Assembly (NCBI RefSeq): GCF_001294335.1
Contig: NZ_LGKG01000101.1
Coordinates: forward strand, 62,001 to 126,000
Origin: Streptomyces chattanoogensis
GTDB taxonomy: Bacteria; Actinomycetota; Actinomycetes; Streptomycetales; Streptomycetaceae
Reading direction: 5' to 3'
Length of the DNA: 64,000 bases
In this document: piece after piece, positions 54,391-62,851 of the stretch
How the letters are laid out: every line of letters begins with the position of its first letter
How positions within the stretch are numbered: position 1 is the first letter of the stretch
Position numbers and translations under genes: made by a program
Notes under the pieces: model-generated
Databases searched by the model: none
What the model was told of the DNA's origin: nothing
The model's input: only the letters and a program-made list of their open reading frames with translations

Positions 54391-54672
54391 ATGCGACTGG
54401 AAAGGGTGCATTCCACGGTGCTCGATGCCCACTTCTGCCTGGACGTTCCGGCGGGATTCGACGATTCAGATGCTGAGACCGGGGTGCATCCCATCGCCAG
54501 GAAGCTGTTCCTTGGCACAACTGCCGTGGAAGTTTTCAGGAAAGCCCATGAGTGGCTCCGGGAACAAAGCGTCTGCCTGGTAGACGTGTCGTGGACTCTC
54601 TTGGACGGCGAGGGCGAGCCCTACACGCTGAGTATCTATTTCACGTTCGAGCCGGATCCCGAAGACACCTGA
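54391..54672 (+). CDS. Small acidic hypothetical protein
   Basis: 93 residues from ATG 54391. Acidic (LDVPAGFDDSDAETG, FEPDPEDT at the end), with alternating beta/alpha pattern (FRKAHEWLREQSVCLVDVSW, YTLSIYFTFEP). No signal or membrane segment. Size and acidity resemble immunity-type or small DNA-mimic proteins, but no toxin gene is adjacent. Family not recognised. Confidence 0.5.
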   Translation: MRLERVHSTVLDAHFCLDVPAGFDDSDAETGVHPIARKLFLGTTAVEVFRKAHEWLREQSVCLVDVSWTLLDGEGEPYTLSIYFTFEPDPEDT

Positions 54673-55017
54673 CTGCAACGGTGCGGTTTCGCTTGGATCA
54701 GCCGGTCGTTGGCCCGAGATGCCATTCACCTCCTGAACGTGACCCTTTGATTCCGGGTGGGTGGGTATGAACTCTTGTCGTTGGCGGGATGGATGGGAGT
54801 GGGTCGTTCGCTCGTCTCGCGTGTGGAGGTGGGCTGATGCCCAAGGAGGCGGTGCAGCCCCGGCGGTGTGGTTGGGCGTCAATTGCCGGACAGTCGGCCA
54901 GCAGCGCCGGGATTGAGGCGGCTGCTGAAGCGGGGCCTGGGCCGGAAAAGATCATCGTAAGCTTCAGGGGCAGTGGAGACTGTGAGGCAGTTCTCCCTGA
55001 TGTGATCAGGAGACCCA
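54673..55017. other. No gene recognised
   Basis: Contains only the GGAG site of the next gene at its end. The long frame on the plus strand lacks any domain. Confidence 0.3.
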
Positions 55018-55392
55018 GTGGCCGACATGGAATTCGCCGAAGCTCTGGAGGCAGTCCTGCGGGACCTCCAGGCACAGTGCGCGGTGCAGCCGGATGTACG
55101 TACGGACGACAGGTTCGGGATCGTGCTCTGGGCCCCGGACGGTTCAGGTCAGGGTGTGACCCCACATCAGGACGGCACCGCCGCGGAGCTGCTCGTGCAC
55201 CTGGCGGATCAGGTCCAGGACTGGGCGGTGGAGGCACTATGGTCCGAAGGTGCATCGGCGGTCTGGCCACAGTGCCCGACACACCCGGACACGCATCCGC
55301 TGACGGCGACAGTGCGCGCGGACACGGCGGTATGGGTATGCCCGAAGAGGGGAACGGCAGTGGCACGGATCGGGGAACTGCAGACCCAATAG
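55018..55392 (+). CDS. Hypothetical protein
   Basis: 124 residues from GTG 55018 (AGGAG 8 bases upstream). FAEALEAVLRDLQAQCAVQP, GIVLWAPDGSGQGVTPHQDG, VHLADQVQDWAVEALWSEGA, then CPTHPDTHPLTATV and AVWVCPKRG, suggesting a C/H pair that could hold zinc. Similar small proteins are common in streptomycetes, but I cannot name the family. Confidence 0.55.
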   Translation: MADMEFAEALEAVLRDLQAQCAVQPDVRTDDRFGIVLWAPDGSGQGVTPHQDGTAAELLVHLADQVQDWAVEALWSEGASAVWPQCPTHPDTHPLTATVRADTAVWVCPKRGTAVARIGELQTQ

Positions 55393-55551
55393 AGCGGGCG
55401 GGGCCTGCGGCCAGCGACAACCGGGGCCAGCCGTGCAGCGGCTGTGGCCCCGGTTGGCGTATGTGAGTGGCGTCGCTCAGCCCGAACCGGGCACGGGTGT
55501 CTGCTTGCATCCGCTTGAGGCCATTACGCACCGCATTCCGGCAACGATCAG

Positions 55552-56520
55552 TTAGGACTGGGCGGTACCAAGGGCGTTGCGCAGGAAGGCTGTTGCTTGG
55601 TCGATGGCTCCGCGGGCGGCCTTGGACTGGCTCAGTGAGTTGAGCAGCATGAAGTCGTGGACCGTGCCGTCGTAGCGCACCGTGGTCACCGGAACGTCGG
55701 CTGCTCGGAGCTTGGCGGCGTATGCCTCGCCCTCATCGCGCAGCACGTCGGCCTCGTCGACGATCAGCAGGGCGGGCGGCAGGCCGGAGAGCTGCTCGAT
55801 GGTGGCGTGGTTGGGAGACGCGGTGATCTCCGCGCGTTGGTTCGGGTCGGTCGTGTAGGCGTCCCAGAACCATTCCATCAGCTTGCGGCTCAGGTAGTAG
55901 CCGGTGGCGAATTGGTCGTAGGAACCGGTGTTCATGGCCGCATCCGTGACCGGGTAGTACATCGACTGCTGTACGAACGTGACGTCGCCGCGCTCCTTGG
56001 CCATGAGGGCGAGTGCGGCGGTCATGTTCCCGCCGACCGATTCCCCGGCCACTGCCATGCGCTGTGCATCCAGCCCTTTGGACGCCCCTTCGCGGACGAT
56101 CCACTGCGCGGTGGCGTAGCCCTGCTCGATGGCGACCGGATAGTGCGCCTCGGGCGACGGCGTGTACTCCACGAAGGCCACTGCCGCACGTGCGCCGACC
56201 GCCAACTCGCGGACCAGGCGGTCGTGAGTACCGGCGTTGCCCAGCACCCAGCCACCGCCGTGCATGTACAACACGACGGGCAGCGTTCCGGTGGCACCCT
56301 GCGGCTTGACGATGCGTACCCGTACATCGCCCACGGCCGCCGGAACGGTGACCCACTCCTCGTCGACCGGCAGCTTGTCGACCGGCGCGGCCTGGAGGTC
56401 GTCGAGCACCTTGCGGGCTGCGGTCGGATCCAGCTCGTACAGGAAAGGATGGTGCGAGGTTGCGTCGGCGAGCTCCTGTGCCTCGGGCTCGAGGACAATT
56501 GAGGCGGTTTGGCCAGCCAT
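55552..56520 (-). CDS. HSL-family alpha/beta hydrolase (esterase/acetyl hydrolase)
   Basis: 322 residues from ATG 56520. The oxyanion motif HGGGW (87-91) and nucleophile elbow GESVGG (Ser161) define the hormone-sensitive-lipase family. LIVDEADVLRDEGEAYAAKL holds the catalytic Asp and GTVHDFMLL the His. Cytosolic; hydrolyses short acyl esters. Unlinked to regulators except for an AT-rich stretch about 110 bases upstream (TATATGTCCATTGTAATT), which may be its promoter. Confidence 0.93.
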   Translation of the reverse strand: MAGQTASIVLEPEAQELADATSHHPFLYELDPTAARKVLDDLQAAPVDKLPVDEEWVTVPAAVGDVRVRIVKPQGATGTLPVVLYMHGGGWVLGNAGTHDRLVRELAVGARAAVAFVEYTPSPEAHYPVAIEQGYATAQWIVREGASKGLDAQRMAVAGESVGGNMTAALALMAKERGDVTFVQQSMYYPVTDAAMNTGSYDQFATGYYLSRKLMEWFWDAYTTDPNQRAEITASPNHATIEQLSGLPPALLIVDEADVLRDEGEAYAAKLRAADVPVTTVRYDGTVHDFMLLNSLSQSKAARGAIDQATAFLRNALGTAQS

Positions 56521-57041
56521 GAAAATGCTCCCTGGAGCGCATCGTGACGAGCGCAGGGCGCTGAAGAGCGCCGCGCTACGCTCGGGCGGCAGGGCGGTCA
56601 GCAGAGCCTCCGCCCTTGTTCAAGCCCCTGATGGGTGTATATGTCCATTGTAATTGCCCGTCCTCCGCAGATGCATTCCCAGGAACCGCCCAATCCGTTC
56701 GCCGGGTGCTCGGCTCGGTGACGACACGGCCTCCTCGGTGACAGGCCCACCGACGAGCGGATACGCCGACCAACCTTCACCGACGGGATCGCGTGTGATT
56801 CAAGGGTGAATGCTTCAACGCCGCGGCCCGTCCCTCACCAGTTGTGGCCCCGATCTGCTGCGCCCCACGGTGTTCACTCACGTACTGGAGCGAGACGCGC
56901 TCCGCGGTCCCCGCAGGCGGCGCCACGCACGTTGAAGGGACGTGCACGCGTTGCCATTTCACCCACAGGAACGGAAAGCCACATGCTCACTCCGGGGTGC
57001 TGGGGCGACGCCCCACAGCTCATCGCGGTCAGTATCGACTG
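56521..57041. other. No gene recognised
   Basis: Upstream region of the esterase, with an AT-rich promoter-like stretch near 56636-56655 (minus strand). Beyond that I see no gene; short frames near 56900 have no motifs. Confidence 0.3.
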
Positions 57042-57362
57042 TCAGTGGTGAGTCAGGTGCCTGGGCGGGGAGCTCGTAGGTGCCGGCGCCGGGCCAGCTC
57101 GCCGTCGTCGACCAGGGTGAGCATGGGCTGGCCCGGTGCGCAGCATCTCCCCCTCCAGCATGTAGCCGAAAGCAGGTCCTGAGTGCCGGTGCGGAGGGGC
57201 GCCGGGATCGCCGGGAGGGTACTCGATGAGAACCGTCACCGCCTCCGCCCCCTCCGGAACGCACGGCAGTTTTGCCGACTGCAGCACGGTGAGCGCCGTT
57301 CTCCCAGCTTCCGAGTGCGGTTGGGTCCCGGCGCTGCCTGTCGCCTGTTCGTTGTTCGACAT
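57042..57362 (-). pseudogene. Cupin-domain protein, internally deleted
   Basis: From ATG 57362 (GGAG upstream): TVLQSAKLPCVPEGAEAVTV and PPGDPGAPPHRHSGPAFGYM, the first cupin motif with metal-type His. After GEM the sequence jumps; another frame then shows GQPMLTLVDDGELARRRHLR, the family's C-terminus. The second cupin motif is deleted. Confidence 0.7.
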
Positions 57363-57392
57363 GGCGAGGTCTCCAGTGCTGGGCCGGCCGGG

Positions 57393-57609
57393 TCAGGTGA
57401 GCCAGACCGTCTCCCGCGTGACGTACAGCCTGGTCGCGTAGAGCAGTACGGCGGCCTCCCGGTCGCTCAGAGGAGATGCTCAGATACGCGCCGGGGCGTT
57501 TGGGGGCGTATGCGGCCAGGTGGTCGTAGAGGTTGCGGGTGACCTGACCGGCGCGGGCGTGCGCGGGGACGTCGAAGTCCTCCCAGGCGGTGGGAGCTGG
57601 CGTGGGCAC
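57393..57609 (-). pseudogene. Second serine-recombinase N-terminal remnant, joined to unrelated debris
   Basis: GTG 57609 opens AWEDFDVPAHARAGQVTRNL, YDHLAAYAPKRPGAYLSIS, clearly homologous to the remnant at 47125-47732 and keeping the Trp that is TGA there. It breaks off at about 57470. The following frame (LSDREAAVLLYATRLYVTRE, stop at 57393) may be the end of a carboxymuconolactone-decarboxylase-like protein and runs into the cupin remnant. Confidence 0.7.
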
Positions 57610-57888
57610 GGGTCGGCTCCTGGCGCTCGGTGACTCCCGATACCGGACACTTTCCAGCGAGCTCAGGGGTTTCGTGGCGCCGTGGATCCGCCCTGGGGTT
57701 CGTCGTCCTCCATGTGGATACTGATCACCATGCGCATTGACTTTGATCCCGCTGACTCGGTGATCGGTTGTGGCCCAGCCGGGCAGCCGCTCACGCCGTG
57801 ATCTTTGAGTGGATCGAGAGCTGGTACACCTTGCGGAGGCTGTACAGCCGCCTTGGCTACCGCAGTCCCGCCGAGTACGAAACTGTAA

Positions 57889-58143
57889 TCAGCGGGTGGC
57901 AGGTGTGCGTCGGGCGTCGCGGCGTCCGATGAGGAACCAGAGCACGCTTCCGAGGAACGGTGCCATGAACGCGAAGACGATCCAGACCAGCTTCGTGCCC
58001 GTGCTGAGGTGGGAGGTGCTGATGCTGACGACGGCGCTGACGATCACGGCCACGTAGGCAGCGGTGAGGATCAGGGCTACAGCGGCGGATCCCATGAGGT
58101 AGGGGTTGCTGGAGATGGCGAGGCTGATCTGGTGGGCCGGCAT
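57889..58143 (-). CDS. PLDc_N-domain small membrane protein
   Basis: 84 residues from ATG 58143 (GAGGA site). Two membrane segments: AAVALILTAAYVAVIVSAVV and KLVWIVFAFMAPFLGSVLWF, followed by LIGRRDARR. The second block is the PLDc_N/phospholipase D-nuclease N-terminal signature, also seen as a stand-alone two-helix protein in actinobacteria. Function unknown. Confidence 0.8.
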   Translation of the reverse strand: MPAHQISLAISSNPYLMGSAAVALILTAAYVAVIVSAVVSISTSHLSTGTKLVWIVFAFMAPFLGSVLWFLIGRRDARRTPATR

Positions 58144-58477
58144 GGTGTCCTCACTATGTGCGTGTTGCCGTCGAACTGACATCCATGGTGGCCGCTTGCG
58201 TTGCTGACCGCGTCGTCCCCGCCTCTCGATTCGCGGTCGCCTTGAAGTCGCATCCTTTCTGTGCGCATAAGACCTGAGGATGATGGCCGGGCCCATGGGT
58301 ATGCCTGTGCCCCCTACGGCCCGGGGTCTTGCGCCAGTGCCGCAGCTTGCTCACGCGGTGAGGGACGGGGGCGCTACCTCACCCGCGAACTCTTCCGAAG
58401 AGTGAACGTACGTCGGCAACCCTCTGGACGACGCATAGAAGTGGCCGTGGGACACCCCAATGGCGATCGTGGCGATG
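58144..58477. other. No gene recognised
   Basis: Spacer between the small membrane protein's promoter side and the end of the LysR gene. No convincing frame, repeat or hairpin. Confidence 0.35.
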
Positions 58478-59425
58478 TCACCTGTGGTGTTCCGGTGCTT
58501 TCTTCGCCTTGGGTACACGGCCTAGCGTCGGCCGTAGGACCGGTGCATGGCGGGCCAAGAAGTCCCACAGCTGGTCGGCGACTGGCCCGTGCGGCCGGTC
58601 GCGCCGGCGAGCTGCCGAGAGTTCCTCGACCACACCGGGAAAGTGCCGTCCGGCGATGGAAAGCAGGCTTCCGTCACGCAACTCGGTCTCGATCATGAAC
58701 CGCGGGACGTGTCCCCACGCCATGCCGTGCAAGATCAGCTCCTTCTTCATGAGGTGGTCCGGAACGGAGCTCCGGGGCGCGCCTTCGACCAAGAAATGGC
58801 CTTGTTCCGACGGATGCCGCGCCGAATCCCGGACCATGCACTGGGTGAAGGCCTGCATCCGCTGTGGTGTGATGTCGGTGTCCGGAGGGAAAGGCAGGAA
58901 ACCGGGCGCCACGACGGGCACCAGCGCGACGTGGCCGAGATCGATCCACTCCATCCGCACGTCGCTTTTGGGGACGCGGTGCACGATGAGGTCGGCTTCG
59001 TCCTCCAGCAGCCGCTCCCAGGGGCCGGTGACCGTCTCGAACTGCAGGTGCAGTCGTGTCTGCGGGCGCTGCGCGAAGAAGCGGCTGAGCATCTCCAACA
59101 CCGGTGGGAGTGGACACAGGTCCCCCAGCACCACTCGCAGTTCGGCCTCTTCGCCCATCGCCAACTGCGCGGCGTAGGTCTGCAGCTCCTCGGCCTCGTG
59201 CAGCAGGAAGCGCACCTTGCGGTGGAAGGCGTGTCCCGCCTCGGTGAGCTGAACCCGATAGCCCGAGCGATCCAGCAGGTCCAGGCCCAGCTGGCGCTCC
59301 AGCTTGGCGACTGCTGCGAACACAGAAGGGTGCGAGCGGTGCAGCCGCTCGGCGGCGGCCTGGAAGCCGCCGTCGAGCACAACGGCGTTGAAGCACTGCA
59401 ACTCGTGGAGCGTGAAGTTTGACAT
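58478..59425 (-). CDS. LysR-family transcriptional regulator
   Basis: 315 residues. N-terminal HTH: LHELQCFNAVVLDGGFQAAA, ERLHRSHPSVFAAVAKLERQ, LGLDLLDRSGYRVQLTEAG. The periplasmic-binding-fold effector domain follows (ELRVVLGDLCPLPPVLEMLS). Divergent from the enol-lactone hydrolase gene at 59524 with a 98-base gap containing AT-rich stretches, so it probably activates that gene in response to a pathway intermediate. Confidence 0.92.
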   Translation of the reverse strand: MSNFTLHELQCFNAVVLDGGFQAAAERLHRSHPSVFAAVAKLERQLGLDLLDRSGYRVQLTEAGHAFHRKVRFLLHEAEELQTYAAQLAMGEEAELRVVLGDLCPLPPVLEMLSRFFAQRPQTRLHLQFETVTGPWERLLEDEADLIVHRVPKSDVRMEWIDLGHVALVPVVAPGFLPFPPDTDITPQRMQAFTQCMVRDSARHPSEQGHFLVEGAPRSSVPDHLMKKELILHGMAWGHVPRFMIETELRDGSLLSIAGRHFPGVVEELSAARRRDRPHGPVADQLWDFLARHAPVLRPTLGRVPKAKKAPEHHR

Positions 59426-59523
59426 TGTCCAGTTAACCTACAGGGCTCGTTTGATCTTTGTAATAGAACTCTGCAGGTGGCGTTCCTAGGCTGTGCGCAT
59501 ACCGCTGGATCACTGGAGCTGAC

Positions 59524-60330
59524 ATGACTTCTCAGACCCGTACTGCCATCACCACCGGCGATGGCGTCCGCATCGTCTACCGCTTCGACGGTGACGAGAA
59601 CAAGCCGGTGCTGCTGCTCTCGAACTCCATCGGCACCGACCTCCACATGTGGGATGGCCAGGTGTCGGCTCTGACCGAGCACTTCCGGCTGCTGCGCTAC
59701 GACGCGCGCGGCCACGGCGCCTCCGACGTCCCGAGCGGCCCGTATTCCTTGGACCGACTGGGGCGCGACGTGGTGGAACTGCTGGATGCCCTGGGCCTGC
59801 AGCGGGTGCATGTGCTGGGCCTGTCTCTGGGCGGAATCGTCGCGCAGTGGTTGGGGATCCACGTTCCGGAGCGCGTTGACCGCCTGGTGCTCTCCAACAC
59901 CGCCGCGTACCTCGGGCCGGCGAATCAGTGGGATCGACCGATCGCCGAACTGCTGGAAGCCCCCGACATGCAGGTCACCGCGGAGAGGTTCCTGCACAAC
60001 TGGTTCCCGGCCCGCATGCTGCAAGGCGACGACGAGGTTGTCGAGGGCTTCCGCCGCACCCTGCTCGCTACACAGCGCGAGGGCGTGGCCGGGAGCTGGG
60101 CTGCGGTGCGCGACTACGACCTGCGCCGCACGGCCACGCTCATCCACAACCCGACACTGGTCATCGCGGGCGAGCACGACACCGTCACGTCCGCCGACCA
60201 CGGGAAGGAGCTCGCCGCGACCGTCCCCGGCGCGCGGTTCACCGTCCTGCCCACGGTGCACATGGCGAACGTCGAAGGGCAGGCGGAGTTCGTGGACGCT
60301 GTGGTGGCCTTCCTCACAGAACAGTCTTGA
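59524..60330 (+). CDS. pcaD: 3-oxoadipate enol-lactonase-like alpha/beta hydrolase
   Basis: 268 residues. LLLSNSIGTDLHMWDGQVSA, LRYDARGHGASDVPSGPYSL, nucleophile GLSLGGIVAQWLG (Ser101), AGEHDTVTSADHG (Asp ~219) and VHMANVEG (His ~248) reproduce PcaD, which opens beta-ketoadipate enol-lactone in the protocatechuate pathway. No other pca genes are adjacent, so the symbol is tentative. The LysR gene upstream is the likely regulator. A scrap of IS256 follows. Confidence 0.85.
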   Translation: MTSQTRTAITTGDGVRIVYRFDGDENKPVLLLSNSIGTDLHMWDGQVSALTEHFRLLRYDARGHGASDVPSGPYSLDRLGRDVVELLDALGLQRVHVLGLSLGGIVAQWLGIHVPERVDRLVLSNTAAYLGPANQWDRPIAELLEAPDMQVTAERFLHNWFPARMLQGDDEVVEGFRRTLLATQREGVAGSWAAVRDYDLRRTATLIHNPTLVIAGEHDTVTSADHGKELAATVPGARFTVLPTVHMANVEGQAEFVDAVVAFLTEQS

Positions 60331-60488
60331 CGGCTACTGCGTCGCGTCTGCACGGCTCCTTCCCGCTGTCCCGACCAACAGGCCCTCCTCTGCGGCTGCT
60401 GCCCGCGGCGACGGTCGAGCGGATGGCAGCCCGGCGGCACGGGCTGCGCTGGCCCGTCCACGCGGGGGCGGGTGCGACGGGTCGGCGC

Positions 60489-60680
60489 GCGGTGTCCGTC
60501 GGCGTCGGCACCGGCCGCGATCAGGGCGTGCACGTTGATGATGCGGCCGCCCTCGCGGACCTTCTGGGTCAGCGCGTCCACCCAGATGAACGCATACGGC
60601 CCGGCGTCCAGAGGCCGATCACAGAACGCGGTGACCTGGTCGTCCACATGCCGGGCCATCGCGGACACCTGGCCGGGCTG
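60489..60680 (-). pseudogene. IS256-family (mutator) transposase fragment
   Basis: SAMARHVDDQVTAFCDRPLD, GPYAFIWVDALTQKVREGGR and IINVHALIAAGADADGHR match the catalytic core entry of IS256 transposases, with the first DDE Asp in WVDALTQKV. The remainder is missing. Confidence 0.8.
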
Positions 60681-60696
60681 GTCGTCGTCTTCGGGT

Positions 60697-61962
60697 CTAC
60701 CCGTTCGCGCCGGCCGCTTCCCGGAGTACCCTGCCCGTCCCCGACGTCGTCCCCAACGCCCGGTCGAGGTCGGCCCACAGGTCCTCCACGTCCTCCAACC
60801 CCACCGAGAGCCGCAGCAGCCGGTCGCTGACTCCCGCGCCGCGGCGGTCGTCGGCGTCCACGATGCGGTGGCTGATGGACGCGGGGTGCTGGATGAGGGT
60901 GTCGACGCTGCCGAGGCTCACGGCCGGGGTGATCAGTCGGACGCCCGCGACGACGTCGTGGGGGTCGCCGGCTACCTCGAAGGCGACCATGGCGCCTCCG
61001 ATGCGCGGGTAGTGGACGCGGGTGACGCGCGGGTCGGCGGCGAGCCGGCCGGCCAGCTCCGCCGCGTTCGAGGACGCGGCTCGGACCCGTACGGGCAGCG
61101 TCGACAGACCACGGAGCAGCAGATAGCCCGCGAGCGGATGCAGCACTCCGCCCGTGGCGAACCGCACCTGGCGTAGCCGCCCGGCGAACTCCTCGTCGCA
61201 GGCCACCACGCCGCCCATGACGTCTCCGTGGCCGCCCAGGTACTTGGTGGCGCTGTGCAGGACGAGACGGGCTCCCTGCTCGACGGGGCGTTGCAGCACG
61301 GGGGTGGCGAAGGTGTTGTCGGCGAGCAGCGGGACGGAACCGCAGGCGTGCGCGACGGCTCTCAGATCGAGTTCGGCCAGGGTCGGGTTGGCCGGGCTTT
61401 CGACCATCACCAGTCCGGTGTCGGGGCGCAGCGTGTCCGCGATGCCTGCCGGGTCGACCCAGGTCACCTCGGAGCCCAGCAGCCCTGCGGTGAGCAGGTG
61501 ATCGCTGCATCCGTACAGCGGTCGTACGGCGACGACATGGCGCAGGCCCATCGCGTTGCGTACGAGCAGTACGGCGCTCAGCGCGGCCATCCCGGTGGCG
61601 AACGCGACCGCGCTCTCGGTGCCCTCAAGACGCGCGAGGGCGGTCTCGAAGCGGGCGACGGTCGGGTTGCCGAGGCGGCCGTAGACGGGCGGGCCCTCCG
61701 GTTCGCCGCCGTCGGCCGCGAAGGCGTCTATCCGGGCGGCCTCGCCCCGGCTGTCGTACGAGGGGTAGGTCGTGGACAGGTCGATCGGCGCGGCGTGCAC
61801 CCCCTGCCGCGCGAGGTCGTCCCGCCCGGCGTGCACCGCCTCGGTGGCGAGCGCCCGGGGTGCCGGCACGCCCGGGACACCACGACCGGTGCCGTCGGGA
61901 GAATGGCCGATTCCCTGCGGGTCGGCCGGTACGTCATCTGCGTCAAAGCTGCCGGAGTCCAT
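60697..61962 (-). CDS. Cys/Met-metabolism PLP-dependent enzyme (cystathionine gamma-synthase/methionine gamma-lyase type)
   Basis: 421 residues from ATG 61962, which lies 7 bases after a CAGACT -10-like box and has no ribosome site, suggesting a leaderless mRNA. ALATEAVHAGRDDLARQGVH, IDLSTTYPS, YGRLGNPTVARFETALARLE, VAFATGMAALSAV, PLYGCSDHLL, VMVESPANPTL, ADNTFATPVLQRPVEQGARL and the PLP Lys in HSATKYLGGHGD (K240) are intact. The family cleaves or forms C-S bonds of homocysteine, cystathionine or methionine. The divergent AsnC gene is its probable regulator. Confidence 0.93.
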   Translation of the reverse strand: MDSGSFDADDVPADPQGIGHSPDGTGRGVPGVPAPRALATEAVHAGRDDLARQGVHAAPIDLSTTYPSYDSRGEAARIDAFAADGGEPEGPPVYGRLGNPTVARFETALARLEGTESAVAFATGMAALSAVLLVRNAMGLRHVVAVRPLYGCSDHLLTAGLLGSEVTWVDPAGIADTLRPDTGLVMVESPANPTLAELDLRAVAHACGSVPLLADNTFATPVLQRPVEQGARLVLHSATKYLGGHGDVMGGVVACDEEFAGRLRQVRFATGGVLHPLAGYLLLRGLSTLPVRVRAASSNAAELAGRLAADPRVTRVHYPRIGGAMVAFEVAGDPHDVVAGVRLITPAVSLGSVDTLIQHPASISHRIVDADDRRGAGVSDRLLRLSVGLEDVEDLWADLDRALGTTSGTGRVLREAAGANG

Positions 61963-62022
61963 GCGCAGGAGTCTGAACACCGAACGGGGTCGGAGCGCCG
62001 GACCCCGTGCTACGTTCGGCAT
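61963..62022. promoter_or_regulatory. Divergent, apparently leaderless promoters
   Basis: Only 60 bp separates the two divergent start codons. On the minus strand CAGACT (61970-61975) ends 7 bases before the PLP-enzyme ATG. On the plus strand TACGTT (62011-62016) ends 6 bases before the asnC-type ATG. An AsnC dimer could cover both. Confidence 0.5.
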
Positions 62023-62838
62023 ATGACGGATTCTGTCGTACTCGATCCGGTGGATCTCCATCTGCTGCGGCTGCTGCAGAACGACGCACGGATGACGTAC
62101 CGCGATCTCGCCGCGCAGGTCGGTGTCGCGCCTTCGACCTGCCTGGACCGGGTGACCAGGCTGCGACGCTCGGGAGTGATTCTCGGCCATCAGCTGCGGC
62201 TGGACCCGGCGAAGCTGGGCCGGGGCCTGGAGGCACTGCTGTCCGTGCAGGTCAGACCGCATCGGCGGGAGCTGGTGGGGCCGTTCGTGGAGCGGATCCG
62301 GGCGCTGCCGGAGTCCATTACGGTCTTCCATCTGACCGGGCCCGACGACTATCTCGTCCATGTCGCGGTCGTGGACATGGCGGATCTGCAGCGGCTGGTC
62401 CTCGACGGGTTCACCTCACGGCCCGAAGTGGCGCGCGTCGAGACCCGGTTGATCTTCCAGCAGTGGGACTGGGTGTGCCCGTACTGCTTGCCGCAGCGGG
62501 CGCATTATGAGACAGCCCTTTGGCTTTGTTCACCAGAACCGGTTCTCGTGAACGAAGCCACCCGATGCGGCAGCAGGGCCCGGACCGCGCGTCGCGGTCC
62601 AGGCCCTGCCCCGTGCGGTGCCGCCCTGCGGCGGCGGTGCGTCAGCTCTGTGCGGTGTCGTCGCCCGTCTGCCCGGCGCCCTCAGCTGCGCCTGCCTTCT
62701 CGCGCATCTTGCGCACCAGCTCCGCCTTCCGGTCGGCGGCACCCTGGCGGTCGAGGTTACGGTGCGGACCGTTGTTCTGCCGTTCGGTGCGGGACAGCTT
62801 CTTGCGCTGGCCGCCGCCCATGCCCACGGGGTTGTTGA
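62023..62838 (+). CDS. Lrp/AsnC-family regulator with abnormal C-terminal read-through
   Basis: The frame has 271 codons, but only the first ~155 are AsnC-like: HTH LDPVDLHLLRLLQNDARMTY, RDLAAQVGVAPSTCLDRVTR, RAM domain ALLSVQVRPHRRELVGPFVE, HLTGPDDYLVHVAVVDMADL and VETRLIFQQWDW. Beyond ~62500 the frame is Arg/Cys/Pro-rich, runs through a 40-bp palindrome and lies opposite a real gene (62642-62851). The normal stop has probably been lost by mutation. Divergent from the Cys/Met-metabolism enzyme, which it probably controls. Confidence 0.8.
   Translation: MTDSVVLDPVDLHLLRLLQNDARMTYRDLAAQVGVAPSTCLDRVTRLRRSGVILGHQLRLDPAKLGRGLEALLSVQVRPHRRELVGPFVERIRALPESITVFHLTGPDDYLVHVAVVDMADLQRLVLDGFTSRPEVARVETRLIFQQWDWVCPYCLPQRAHYETALWLCSPEPVLVNEATRCGSRARTARRGPGPAPCGAALRRRCVSSVRCRRPSARRPQLRLPSRASCAPAPPSGRRHPGGRGYGADRCSAVRCGTASCAGRRPCPRGC
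62521..62560. repeat. 40-bp palindrome in the 3' part of the asnC-type gene
   Basis: Arms TGGCTTTGTTCACCAGAACC and GGTTCTCGTGAACGAAGCCA abut with no loop; 18 of 20 positions pair. It would normally be an intergenic terminator or an operator, which supports the idea that the true asnC stop lay upstream. Confidence 0.7.
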
Positions 62839-62851
62839 TGTTCTTGCTCAC
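62642..62851 (-). CDS. DUF6243-like small basic protein
   Basis: 69 residues from GTG 62851 (GGGAGAA site). NPVGMGGGQRKKLSRTERQN, NLDRQGAADRKAELVRKMRE match the DUF6243 pattern I recall: small, charged, helical streptomycete proteins of unknown role. It is antisense to the extended tail of the asnC-type frame. Confidence 0.75.
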   Translation of the reverse strand: MSKNINNPVGMGGGQRKKLSRTERQNNGPHRNLDRQGAADRKAELVRKMREKAGAAEGAGQTGDDTAQS

